Below are positions 11,285-22,569 of a DNA stretch of 64,000 nt, in pieces. A model generated the notes under the pieces. That model ran no database searches and had not been told where the DNA came from. It was given only the letters and a program-made list of their open reading frames with translations. Positions within the stretch are counted from its first letter, which is position 1; each line of letters opens with the position of its first letter. Location of the stretch: contig NC_080422.1 in NCBI RefSeq assembly GCF_029873635.1, forward strand, positions 15,716,049-15,780,048. The letters run 5' to 3'. Position numbers and translations under genes: made by a program. This DNA comes from Malania oleifera. Taxonomy: Eukaryota; Streptophyta; Magnoliopsida; Santalales; Ximeniaceae.

Positions 11285-12533
11285 ATGATGACTCGTGTTA
11301 GTGCATCCCCTTTATGTGAGGGAAGGTTGGTCACGAACCCTCTAGTATTTTGTAGTGAAAACTATGCTGTTTGGAAATTTAGAATGACTGTATTTGTGAA
11401 AGCTTTAAACTGGAGGTTTTGCAAAGTTATGATGAGGGTGATATTGTGCCTGTAAAAACCGTTGATTGTGTTGATGTTCCTAAATCTAAATTTGAGTTGA
11501 AAGATAATGATAGGAACTTAGTGCAAGTGAATTTTGATGGCATGAATACCTTGCTGCATTGCTTTAGATTCTGAAATTCTTTGTGAGGTTATGACATGTA
11601 ATAGTGCTAAAGAGATATGGGATGAACTTGAGAGGAGATAAGGAGCATCCATGCAAAATAAAGTGATCACTCTTTGCGACTCAAGCTTTACGGATCTTGA
11701 AAGAGGTAACCCGTGCTTTGTTGCTTTGACTAATGATGAGGTAATCTCAACTCCTTCCATTTTATTAAACAAACCTGGAAATAATTCATGTGACGATTTG
11801 GATGATGGATCTGATTTTGAATCATGTGATAGTAGTGATAGTGAAAGCATGCCTACTTATGAGGAACTGCAAATTGAATATGTGAATTCATAAGTTACTT
11901 GTAAAATCTAATAAGAAATATATTGTTTTGGAGAACAAGTATGAGGCATGTATGAAACAGTGTGAATCAAAAGTTCTCGTTGAAAAGGAAAGTGATTTAA
12001 AGATTAAACAGTTAGTAAACAAGAATGAAAAGTTAGAGAAAGAATTGAATGCAGTAAGATCTCAAGCATTAAATGATAATAATAAAGATATTCTTATTGA
12101 AGAACTTGAATAGAAAGCAAACAACATGACTAAAGAGTTTATTAAATTACAAGATGTTTGCAAGAGTCTTAAGAACTTAAAAATGCAAGAAATAGAAAAG
12201 AAAGCAGAAGACCTATCTAAGATCATCCACAGATTCACTAGAGGGAAGGACAACTTTGATAAGTTGTTAGGATCATAGAAGATGACCTTAGATAGGGAAG
12301 GTATAGGATACAACATAATTAGAAATAGAAAAAATAAAAATCTGTATATGGGGTACTTTGTGAGAGAATCCAATTATTATGCTAGTACCTCCTCCGGTCC
12401 TTATGCCCATATCTACTATGTGTTGTGTAAAAAGAAGGGACATACCAAGTTTGATTGTGCGTTCAAAAGGAAAGGGGTCAAAATGAAACAAGTGTGGAGA
12501 GTAAAAGAAAAATCTGATTCCATCCCTTCTTGA
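11285..12533 (+). pseudogene. gag of element A, frameshifted
   Basis: The start at ATG ATG ACT gives a copia-gag-like N-terminus (residues NYAVWKFRM resemble the conserved YxxWxxxM of UBN2-type gag). The frame is lost after about 45 codons. Matching segments then appear in other frames: EIWDELERR near 11620, an Asp/Ser-rich stretch (11780-11860), a Glu/Lys-rich coiled-coil-like segment (11928-12113), and a zinc knuckle CKKKGHTKFDC (about 12424-12460; the first CXX pair is altered). It ends at a TGA near 12533. The protein would coat the element RNA; this copy cannot make it intact. Confidence 0.75.
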
Positions 12534-12649
12534 CCCGAAGCTGTTCCAAGTGCCAATTGAATAGAATAGGAAGACTTCATAAACCTTAGGTCTTGTATAT
12601 AAATCATAGGGAGTCATATATATTAAGAAAAATTCAAAGGAAGAGAAAT

Positions 12650-13014
12650 CCACATAGTTCGCTCGGCTGAACCATTTCAGCTTATTCTCTTCGGGCGACC
12701 GAATATGGAATGTTGACCAGTGTGTTGACCTTACTCGAGCTACTAAACTTCTTAGTTCAAAATTATTCAGGCAACCGAACATGGTTTGGGTAACTGAACT
12801 TATATTCGGGTAACCGAATCAGTAGTTCAGCCAACCAAACTCTGATGAACAAATTCGGTTCAAGCTACCGAGCATTGGAAAACTAGAAAGACTTGAAATT
12901 CAGCCAACCAAATCTGTGTTCGGTCAGCCAAAAAGACTTAGCGTCTAGCGTAATCATTACAGTTCGGGCAACTAAATCCTTGTTCAAGCACCCAAACCGC
13001 GCTGTATATATATA
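12650..13014 (+). promoter_or_regulatory. internal palindrome cluster with TATA box before second ORF of A
   Basis: The region between gag and the second ORF repeats the LTR U3 layout: about ten GGGCGACCGAA/TTCAGCCAACC-type motifs (12660-12995) followed by TATATATATA (13004-13014). An ATG follows 118 bp later at 13132. It lies in the interior, not in an LTR, so it may be an internal promoter derived from a U3-like sequence. Function is inferred. Confidence 0.5.
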
Positions 13015-13131
13015 CCCACGGAAGCAGCTTCATTTTCACTCCACTCTTGAGAGCTCCTCCGATTTTTCTCACTTCCAGCCACTCCATTTTCATTCCTAGC
13101 CTAGTACCTTTTAGAAAAACTTCTTCCGACC

Positions 13132-14274
13132 ATGTCTAGAGACCAAAGACACACGGAGGCAGACATTGCTCTTGATCAATGGTTCCATATGCCTGAAAGA
13201 CGAATCAAGTATGATAAGGTCTTCCGGCTCAAGGATCCCATTCTTGGTAAGGTTCTGGACATTCAATTTATGCAGACGTATTTAAATAATGTGTTAGACA
13301 TGTTTAGATAACAGGGATGGTATGAGTTTGTGAGCTTCCAACCCATGGGATCTACCCCATACTCGTCAGGCTGTTCTATGCCAACATTGGGTAGGACAAC
13401 CAGAGTTGCTACTCCAGGGCGTTTGAGACAGACATCCAGTTCGATGATGCATACTTGGCTGAGGTGTTTGATATCTAGCGAGGTGACTTCGACTATCCTG
13501 ACTCCTCCTCAACTTGGATCAATGAGCAGGACTTCACCGTGAGCACTTTCGTGAATCTTGTGATGTCTCATCTTGTTGTAGATCTCGCACACACCCCTAG
13601 TTACAAATCATTGACTCTGGAGGCAAAGGTGGTACACCACTTGATTTCATATAATATCTTGCCGAAGTCGAGGTCCAGGGATCATGTCTCATACCTGGAC
13701 TGCTTCGTCATGTGGTGTTTATTCATGAGGAAGAAGTTAGATCTTCCTATACTGATCCTCGGGTGAATGTTTGTGAATACTATAGGGAAGAGGATCATAC
13801 TGCCATATGGAGGCATCCTATCTAGGATGTTTGTTAGAGAGAGAGAGGACTCCATATGGAGTATTAAAGAAGATCAAGAGCACCAACGTCTTCTCCTCCA
13901 CTACTCTGAAGTTGATGGGGTACGAGCTCGCTGGTAACATTTGGTTACCTACTATTCTTGAGAGGGGTCTAGGGGCTTAGGAGGTTCCACAAGAGCAGCC
14001 CCATGTGCTGTCAAATGCCGAGATCATGGTGGCCATCACCGGTCTTACTGCATCATTTCAGGAGTTTAAGACCTCCATGACAGAGCAGGCGTCCTCCTCC
14101 CAGGCCAGGCTTGATGCTCTCTATGGTGAGTTTATAGAGTTCCCGTCCGATGTGCGAACTAACTTCCATATCCTCGGTGAGCGCCTGAGAGAGATGAATG
14201 ATGAGGAAATTGGCGAGGATCAAATGGAGGTGAGTAGTGATGAGGACGACGAGCATGATGATGGTGAGACTTAG
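13132..14274 (+). pseudogene. putative plant transposon protein (Transposase_32/PF20167-like), frameshifted
   Basis: The ATG at 13132 begins MSRDQRHTEADIALDQWF. The frame reads through one TAG (near 13309) to YEFVSFQP, then shifts by two at about 13355. The new frame gives VRLFYANIG, IQFDDAYLAEVFDI, and the run LAHTPSYKSLTLEAKVVHHL then ILPKSRSRDHVSYLDCFVMW, with in-frame stops. This pattern (LVRLFYAN, later vhHlIsyNilP) is that of the poorly understood plant-specific family found inside retrotransposons and named putative plant transposon protein. A final acidic segment (14005-14274) with a helical stretch ends DEDDEHDDGET. No function is known to me; it occupies the place of an env-like ORF. 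Confidence 0.65.
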
Positions 14275-15782
14275 AGGAGTCTTTGGAGTTCAACTGCTTT
14301 ATATTTATCTATCTTATGCTTTATATACATACATTTACATTTGGGTTTGTAATACCTAAAATAGCTTTTTATTTTTTTTTTCAGCCGTACACACTCCCCA
14401 CACACATACACAGTTACACACAGTTACATATAGATACTATCTTGTGGTGTTTGTCATTTTGCTTATACTTTTATCTAATGTTTATTGGCTTGCATGCTTA
14501 TATACGTATATGATTGCCTGATTGAAAGCCTCCTGCATGACGGATGTAGTTGATGTGAAATTGCCTGCTAGTGGATATATTAGGTTCTCGCATGCTCAAA
14601 ACTATGTGATATATTGTTTGCTTGAGAACTTTTTGTGCAGGTTAATATGGGAGATGTCCTTTTTACAAACGACATGCTGCCAGATTTTTGGTAGACATTT
14701 TCCCAAAATATTCAAACGTTTTGTAAAATGATAATGGATGTGCATGTAAATTCTAGTTTAGATTTCAAAATGTATGCACTTAGCTAAATTTAAATTTGAA
14801 TCATCTGAAGCTTGTGCATACACATTTAAAGGTTTTGAAATTGACAGGTGCTTATATGATAAGTCACATTTTTAGACAAAATGCTGCTGAAATTTTTCAA
14901 AATCACTACACATATCCTATACTTTTATAAATACTGAACATTTTGAAATTTAGGTTGTGCTTCTAGAACATTATATTTGTGCATCAAGAACAATTTTAAT
15001 ATGATTTGGTTCTAGTTCACTTCACTCTGTTTGCTAATGAACTGAAATTCACTATTTTTTTTGGCAAACTATATCCCCAAAACAACAATTGGTATCAATT
15101 TTTTTTTTTTTTTTAAAAAAGGGGAATTTCTTTTTAAAATCACATGTGCTGAACTGATCCTAAAAGTTAATCCTGTGTGATGGAATATAGTTAATAGCTT
15201 TAAAGTACTTGTGTATCTTGTTCAAGGTATAAGTTTAAAGAGAAATGCATAATCTTAGGGGGAGCCACTTCACCTTGATATATACAGCTCTGAAACATTA
15301 AATTCATATTATATCTCTTTTTTTACTTCATATCTTGTGGGAATACATATTTTTCTAACATGCGATAACAACTTACAAGTGGTATCATTTTGTGCTAAAT
15401 GATCATTTTATTTTTTTGACATGATCAATACTGAACTGTTTAAGTTGTTGGATGAAAATTGCTATATATTGACTATTGAACTCAAAACAGGTCACTTAGG
15501 TACAAATGTATTTTGGGAAATACTCTATTTTTCAAACGGCATACTGCCGAATTTTTTTTAAATCTTCCTAACTTATCTTTTGTATCTAAATGATTTTTTC
15601 ATTCATACTATATTTCTTAACCATTTTTACTGTTGCCAAAAGGGGGAGAAGAGGCAAAATTTGAGTACATTGATAAATTTAAATTGAGCTTTAATTCTCT
15701 TTATGCATATAGTCAAAAGAAGCCTTTCTTGGCTGTACCCACTTTTACTTAAATTATTTGTCATCATCAAAAAAGGGGAGAT
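14275..15782 (+). other. 3' noncoding interior of element A with repeated box and polypurine tracts
   Basis: No coding signal. A box of about 40 bp centred on a CGGCA-TGC-TGCCG-type palindrome occurs near 14640-14695 and 15510-15555, with a weaker copy near 14872. Purine tracts occur at 15640-15655 (AAAAGGGGGAGAAG) and 15769-15782 (AAAAAGGGGAGAT, directly before the 3' LTR). Element B has the same arrangement. Confidence 0.6.
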
Positions 15783-17738
15783 TGTTGACCTAGTTGGTCA
15801 TATCCCGATTTTGTTAATGACAAATACATTTGGTACTAATGTTTGCACTGAGGCTTGCATGTAGGTTCACCTTACGCATGTATTTGAACAGAAAGCTACA
15901 TCATGATGGTGTATGGTGATCACGTAGAAGAATGAAGAAATTTGTGTTGTATTTGAAATAATTTTTATATTCTTCATTTTGGGTTGTAATTTAATTATGA
16001 ATTATACCTCAATATGACTTGTAATAATTTGCATCATGCATAGTAGGTAGATATGCTCAAACATGACCTTAGTTGGACTTTAGGTTCCTACACGTACATA
16101 GTGCACTAAGTCCCCAATATCACATAATTTATTAGGAGAATTAACTGGAGTATAATTAGACTAAAAGGACCAAATTTTATGAGTGGTCGGGCGACCAAAC
16201 CTGGCAGTTCAAATTGCCTCGATCGACCAAACCGTGGATGGGTCAAAAGTTGACCTGAGTTTGGGAAACGGAACCAAAATGAATGTATCTTCCATGGGCG
16301 ACCAAACCTATGTCAGGACCTTTCCCACCAACTCGGGCGCCCGAACATCACGTTCATTTTACCCTCGGGCGACTGAACTTCAGATCGGGCACCTGAAACA
16401 CGGTCTTTTTAAGGAATTGCCTCCTTTAACAAACTGAACATTTTTTCAGGCACCTGACCCATGAAAATGTCTTTTATTGCTATGTCTATTCGGTCGTCAG
16501 AACTTAGGCTTGGGCACCCAAAACTCTTGGGTTGGTTTTATTTTTAACCGAGATAAAAGGGGTTAAACTGGATTAAAATTTTAAACTTGTTTAAAATCTT
16601 TTTAATAATGCCCATTAAGTCTGTGACGGTCATAAAATTGCTCTTGCCTATATATACAGGTTCATTTGCAAAAATTAACAAGAGATTTGCAAAATCATTA
16701 AGGTCAAATTCTCTCAAATTTCCAAAATCCTAGTTTTGCCTATTCTACTCACATACACTCAAAAGTTTCAATTTCTTTGATTATCCAAGTGTTGTGAGTG
16801 TGCTAAGAGTGCTTGTGCTTTATTCCATATTGCTTAATACTCTCATTTATGTGGCTTATTGATTGATATTTTTAGAGTTAAGCTTAAGTTCTCCCACTGA
16901 TTTTATCTAATAAATCTTGTGTGAGAAAACTTAGAGGCTTGTGGGTGCTTGCATCTATATTGCAAGATACCTTAACCCTTATTTTTTTTGTGCAAAATAT
17001 TTTCTTAAGCTTGCGTTCAAACATTTCTTGTGCTTAGTATATTGAGAACATATTGTTGAGATTGTTTGAATCATCTTGCTAGCATCTTTTGAAACCCTAA
17101 ACTGATATTGTGATATTTCATACTGTGGTTCAAAGTTTGCTTAGAAATATACTCTAGATCTTGATAGGTTATCTATACTAGATTGAGTGTTTAACACACA
17201 TCATTAAGCACTGAGCATATTTACTATCATTCGTGCTTGTGTTATTATTTGAGCTATACTATGGTACATATTTTCTTGTTTGAGAATCATATTTCCATTT
17301 ACATAAATTTTCATACATTTGTTGTATTCCAAGCATGGGCCTGAAGAGGGAGATAGCCCTATGGAATAGTCCCGGATTGGATTAGACCCGGTTAGGAAAG
17401 TTAGGTGCACCATCTTGGTAAGGTGTGGTTAGGTTAAGGTCAACCTCGCTAATTGACCTGCTTGTAATCGGTGCCGCTCCACCCGTGAAGTGAGCTTATA
17501 GTGGAATCCTTGTACTGATGAGCTAAGGTAGGGACGTAAGCACTTTGGATGAATTTCGATAACATATCACGTGTGTTGTTTATTCTTCCGCATTTTATAT
17601 TACCCCACGTGTATGTTTTATCTATGATTGCATAGACAGACCCTAGGTTGTGTAATACTACTGTTAGACTAGTTGACCTAGGGATAAACTTTTTAAATCT
17701 CCAATTCACCCCCCCTTGGGATTGCACCAAAGGTAACA
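15783..17738 (+). repeat. 3' LTR of element A
   Basis: Begins TGTTGACCTAGTTGG after the polypurine tract and ends GGTAACA. It matches 9264-11231, with TATATATA at 16649-16656. The flank GCGAG (17739-17743) pairs with GTGAG at 9259-9263. Confidence 0.9.
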
Positions 17739-17988
17739 GCGAGCATAATTCGGTTTTAATCGAATTAATTGACTAAATTCGATCGGTTCGATTCGATTAA
17801 TTTGTAGTTCGGTTCGATTTCAGAATGGAATAAATTCAGGTATTCAATTTTCGGTTCAGTTATGGGGAAAATGTAATTCGGTTAACCAAATTACCTGAAT
17901 TTTAAATAATTAATAATTAAATATAAATTTTTTTATAATTAAATTTTAATTTTAATTTTAATTTTAATTTCAACATAAAAATTATACA

Positions 17989-18024
<36 letters not shown>

Positions 18025-18600
18025 ATTTTGGCATTCCCATTTCGGCATTCAAATTATCATTCACATTTTTTTCCTATAATTATTTTTATTTTTATTTGGT
18101 TAACCAAATTACCCGACAATTTGGTTTGGTCGGGTGCATTTCGGTTAAAGAGCTCAATTTGATCAATTCGGTAATTGCGTGGGATTAATAAAAAAAAATT
18201 TGATTAATTGATCAAAATCGACGGATTGCACACACCTATAATCCAAGTATGTATACTTATTAGTTTTTGTTAAAAATAAACAAAATAAAAAATAAAACTT
18301 GGCATCCTATTGGGCAGGCAGCGTTATCTTCTGATTCAGGCGTGAAACCAGTTGGCAAGATGCCAGCTCCCTCGCTTTCAGTAACAAACCACCATTACAC
18401 GTGAAAGATGCAGTGCATACAATGTATAGAGATCATCACTACCGTCCGTTCTTCCATCTCTCAGAAAATCAACGGCTCGACACCCTACCTGTGACATCAA
18501 CTCATATCACAATTAATCTTCGGTCCTTAGATGCACAGCCCGCCCGCCGGTGTTGAAACGCGCAAATCATTACATTCCTGTTTGGTTTCCCGGGACAATG
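17739..18600. repeat. AT-rich repeat flank upstream of beta'-COP copy 1
   Basis: From 17745 to about 18240 the sequence is a mosaic of TTCGGTT/AACCGAA and ATTAATT phrases plus TAAATTTTAATT runs and a (TA)n tract at about 17994-18020. This is typical of degraded non-autonomous DNA transposons in plants, but I could not place termini. From 18240 to 18600 I see no gene; this part may include the promoter of the downstream gene. Confidence 0.4.
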
Positions 18601-18746
18601 TTAAATGGATTTTTCTTGGAGGCTAAGATTCGTCTTTGTTTTAAAGGGAGAGGGAGAGGAGGTCTGGCCAAGTGATAGAAAAGCGCCATTAATAAAATTC
18701 TATACAGAGTCTTGTCTCCTTCTCCCAGCTAATTGCGGTACTGAAA

Positions 18747-18907
18747 ATGGTGGGTTCATTTCTCTCTTGTTTGTCTCTTTTTTATTGCTTTTAGTTCACA
18801 ATTGTATAATTTCTCGGAAAATATTTCTATCCAACCAAACAGAACAGTACTGTTTGAACCATTTTACCTGTCTTAACTTACCTGTGCTCTAATTTTGCGG
18901 TTCTCCA

Positions 18908-18955
<48 letters not shown>

Positions 18956-21047
18956 AAAAAACCTTTTACTGTGAATTTGAACAATTCTTTTCACTACTTC
19001 ACTGTGTTAAAATTTTGATTTAGTGCTACACTGTAGAGTCACTTGCTATCTAAATTAATTTAAGTACTAACAAATACTTATTTTGTTTTTTTTTTTTTTT
19101 TTTAATTTCATATTTGGCAGTCTCTCACCCTTGAAATTCAGGTACATATCATTCTTTCTTTCTCTCTTTTTTTTAATTTTCTTTTTTCTTCTCTGGGCGT
19201 GTGCATGTTCCATCATCTATGTTAGACCAATCTAAAAATATTTCACTAATCTGGCGAAAATTTCTGGAGCAGAAAGAACTTACCCGCCCATCAGAAAGAG
19301 TGAAATCTCTGGATGTGCATCCATCGCAGCCATGGTAATAATAATTCATCACCCATTTTTCTTATTTCAAAATTTCGTTTTCTCACCTTTAATTTTGTTC
19401 TATTAATTTTTCTTATGTCGTAATTTGTATCATGGCTCTTCCTGCAGGATTCTAGCAAGTCTGCACTCAGGAAATATATTCATCTGGAACTACCAGTCAC
19501 AGGTATATATGCAAAATTTACTATGCTATTGGCCAATATTTATTAATTTTATGCCTCTTAATTATTAGAAGATGGCATTGTGTATCCATGTATGTAAATA
19601 GAATATAGAACTCTTCTATATTTTGTTACTCAAGCCTAACTTCAGTCTCATTACTGCTACTCTCAGGCCATGGTGAACTCTCTTGAGGTTGCTCAGCTAC
19701 CTGGTGAGCAATGCATATTTGTGATATTATGCATCATTTCCATGTTTCCCTACTCGAATCGAAATAGATTTTCTTGGACTTCCCGCTTCTTAATTCTATA
19801 ACATCAATGATTTGTTTTCACGTGCATGTGTGCATATGTATGTGTCCACGGCGCAGTTCGGTCAGCGAAATTCGTAACGAGCCAACAGTGGATTGTCACG
19901 GGAGCCGATGACGGGCAAATTAGGATATACAATTACAACACCACGCACAAGGTTAAAGAATTCGAAGCGCATACAGATTTCATTAGGTGCATAGTTGTCC
20001 ACCCTACCCTTCCATACCTTCTGTCATCGTCTGATGACCAACTCATCAAGCTGTGGGATTGGAAGAAGGATTGGGCGTGCACTCGAGTCTTCAAGGGACA
20101 TAGCCATTACGCAATGCAAGTGGCGTTCGATCCAAAAGACACCGAAACCTTTGCAAGTGCGTCGCTCGATGGCTCGGTTAAGGTATATATTACCTTGCTA
20201 CTTCTTGTGGTATTTGTTACTTGTCAAGTACATATATTTTTCCTCATCTCTGAATAGAGATGACAACAAACATTCATGGTCTTGATGTCTTCTTATTCTC
20301 AATTAGCTATGGAAGCTTAGCTCTCCTACCCCAAGTGGCACATTGAAAGGCCATTCCAAAGGTGTCACCTGCATTGAATTCTTCACGGATGAGGGTAAAC
20401 CATGTCTGATAAGTGGTTCGGATGATTATACTGCTAAGGTGTGGGATCGTGAAACTAAAATTTGTGTCAAGACACTGGAAGGACACACAAACAATGTGAC
20501 TGCTGTTTGTGTTCATCCCGAACTTCCCATACTAATAACAGCATCTGAGGATGAAACGGTTCGCGTGTGGCACGCGACCACTTACGAGTAAGTACATTTC
20601 ATGGTATAAAACTTCTTAAAACAGAGTTCGCATGACAGAGAACTCTGCCAAATTTTTTCTGCCATATATATGCCTAAACGGAAAATGAAAAATATTTTCC
20701 ACATTTAAATGGGCCTTAAACTTTTCATGCTGGTTCCCAATTTTCAAATCTCTGGTTTTCGCGAACTTGCAGGCTTGTCAACACATTGAGCTATGGCCTG
20801 CGTAGAGCCTGGGCTATTGGGTGCATTAAAGATTCACATCGGTGAGTTTCGATCTCAAACATCTTTTTCCTACCTCATTTCTCTTGCGAATTGATTCATA
20901 CATGAAGGGGTTAACTGATCTGTTTGATATTCATTGCTGAAAATATTGTGCATACATATTTTTTCCATGATTAATATTATTTTATACAGGGTTGTTCTTG
21001 GGTATGATGAAGGAACTATTGTGATAAAAGTAAAAGCTGATCTGTGA
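18747..21047 (+). CDS. coatomer subunit beta'-like protein, WD40-propeller-only, nine exons (copy 1)
   Basis: Predicted exons: 18747-18749, 19121-19141, 19273-19334, 19448-19502, 19667-19703, 19857-20182, 20307-20587, 20773-20841 and 20990-21047. All introns are GT-AG, and the sum is 912 nt (303 codons plus TGA) in one frame. The start [19 protein letters not shown] aligns with the plant beta'-COP N-terminus (MPLRLEIK-type), including an intron right after the ATG. WD40 blades are plain: [55 protein letters not shown] and [10 protein letters not shown]. Beta'-COP is a COPI coat subunit whose N-terminal propellers bind dilysine cargo at the Golgi. This protein ends at [15 protein letters not shown], about a third of normal length, lacking the second propeller and alpha-solenoid. 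It may be a decoy, a free cargo-binding module, or an untranslated relic. Confidence 0.82.
18910..18961 (+). repeat. poly-C run (36) followed by poly-A run (16) in intron 1 of beta'-COP copy 1
   Basis: An unbroken run of 36 C (18910-18945) joins directly to 16 A (18946-18961) inside the predicted first intron. Such G/C homopolymers are rare and unstable, so the length may be an assembly or sequencing estimate. Confidence 0.85.
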
Positions 21048-22569
21048 AGCTCCTAGCTGGGAAGGAAAACTAGAATGAAGTAGTGAAATAAATTCGCCGA
21101 TGTTGGTTCCTACTACTACCCTCCTCCGAATGCTCTCTGCAAAAGGGGAGGAAGACTAGAAGAGATAAATATGGTTCGGTGAATGAGAAGATTATTATCA
21201 GCCGATATATTTTACTGCTTTGGTTTTCCTTCAAGCTAGGTCTTTATGCATATGTCCTATGGTGTGTTCTGCAGTTGCTTCCCCTATGGAATGTCAATTC
21301 CAAATGGCCACCAGGCTAGAATAATTGTAATGTAGTACGGTACTGCTTTGTATAAAATCAATGAGGCTTAAAATGGACTTCACTAATTGTGCAATGATGA
21401 GGAAAATTGTGACTCAAAAAGGGTTTTGCGAAAATTGCCCCACTGGTAGATATTCTCATAACATGTTCAACTTTTTATCATTCTCATGGAAAGGTTAATG
21501 CAAAACTTGTTTTGTCAATTTCAAGATCAAATAATGCAGTTAATTCAGGCTCCAACAGGCAGAAGCTGCTTCAAGTACTACCTTGATTTTTATGAACATA
21601 TTTCGCAGCAGGAAAAAGGTTCAATATAGCCGGCTTGGACGCACGTGATATATATATACATACACACAAAATACATATAACCGAGCTTGAGCTTTGGCTA
21701 GGTGGTTCATGCCCCGAACTCCAACAAATGAAAGAAAAACAAGAAATTTAGAAAAAAAAACATGACATACAAAACACAAAATTTACGAGGTTCAATAATT
21801 TTTCTATATCCTTAGAGTTTGATTAGATTACTAATTCCACTATTTAACAATAAGTACAAGTAGAATGTTCTATCCCTCTTTCCTCTTTTTTCCTCTTTTT
21901 TTTTTTTAAATAACCGAGAATGATACTTTTTGTATGAAAATGCTGGACGATCTTCATACAAAATTACATAAGTGTCCCTCTTAACAAAAATATTTCGTTT
22001 TGGGAATTGGAGGCAGCTAATTCCTGCTTGCTAATTGGCTAGCAAGACCACCACCGGAGAGGGTGAACCCCTCTGACTTCCCCCTCAAAGCCACAAACAA
22101 AATTTACACCCAAAATACTGTTCATGCAATACTCCATGTTCTAGAAATGAGGGTCCACATACAATATATTCCTCTCACTTTTATGAGAGGGGGTTTGGGG
22201 GGGTGTTTAGTTGTGGTATATCACAATTATCCTTATCTTAATATATACACACACACAGACACACACACACTTTTTGATTTTTTTATGATAAATTATTAAA
22301 TAATTATTCGGTGGAAACATTTTTTCTCACTTTGATGCGTCCCAAAACTTCTTAAAAACTTGTTGGACCATCCAACGAGTTTTAAACGATGACGCGACTG
22401 CTGATTGACATGTGGCGGGCAAATCTCGCTAGATGGTCCAGCGAGTTTTAAGCAAATCTCACTGACCCATCCAACAAGATTTGCATGGATTTTTCCACTT
22501 CCTACAGGTGAAGCTTACCCCCACTCACAGTATGTCAATCTCCACTTTCTATCACTACTTATATATATA
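21048..22569 (+). other. 3' UTR and flank of beta'-COP copy 1 (right part of duplicated arm)
   Basis: No other gene is visible. The stretch from the stop to about 22221 matches the inverse of 61731-62706, with substitutions and indels; about 41 bp present at 62285-62330 is missing near 21720. An ATAATTGTAATG-type poly(A) context lies at about 21322. From about 22225 to 22569 the sequence is single-copy in this window and contains an (AC)n run near 22247-22270. Element B starts at 22570. Confidence 0.6.

Larger units (their letters stand above)
9264..17738 (+). mobile_element. non-autonomous copia retrotransposon A (gag-only, SIRE/Maximus-like LTRs)
   Basis: An 8.5-kb element with LTRs of about 1.96 kb (9264-11231 and 15783-17738), both beginning TGTTGACCTAGTTGG and ending in TAACA. 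The flanks are GTGAG (9259-9263) and GCGAG (17739-17743), a target duplication with one mismatch. A tRNA-iMet primer site (11234-11246) and a polypurine tract (15769-15782) are in place. The 4.5-kb interior holds a broken gag and a second plant-specific ORF but no protease, integrase, RT or RNase H. Long LTRs with duplicated GGGGGAGA tracts near the 3' end resemble the SIRE/Maximus lineage; that assignment is inferred. Pol would have to be supplied by another element. Confidence 0.9.

Noticed and set aside
12288-12782. 164-codon minus-strand frame in element A
   Set aside because: Antisense to the zinc-knuckle end of gag and the palindrome block; no recognisable domain.
18605-18892. 95-codon frame starting MDFSWRLRF
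   Set aside because: It runs through the predicted 5' UTR, exon 1 and intron 1 of the beta'-COP gene and has no family likeness.
20307-20516. Minus-strand frame across beta'-COP exon 7, and its mirror at 63225-63410
   Set aside because: Antisense of a well-supported WD40 exon; appears in both copies only because the exon is duplicated.
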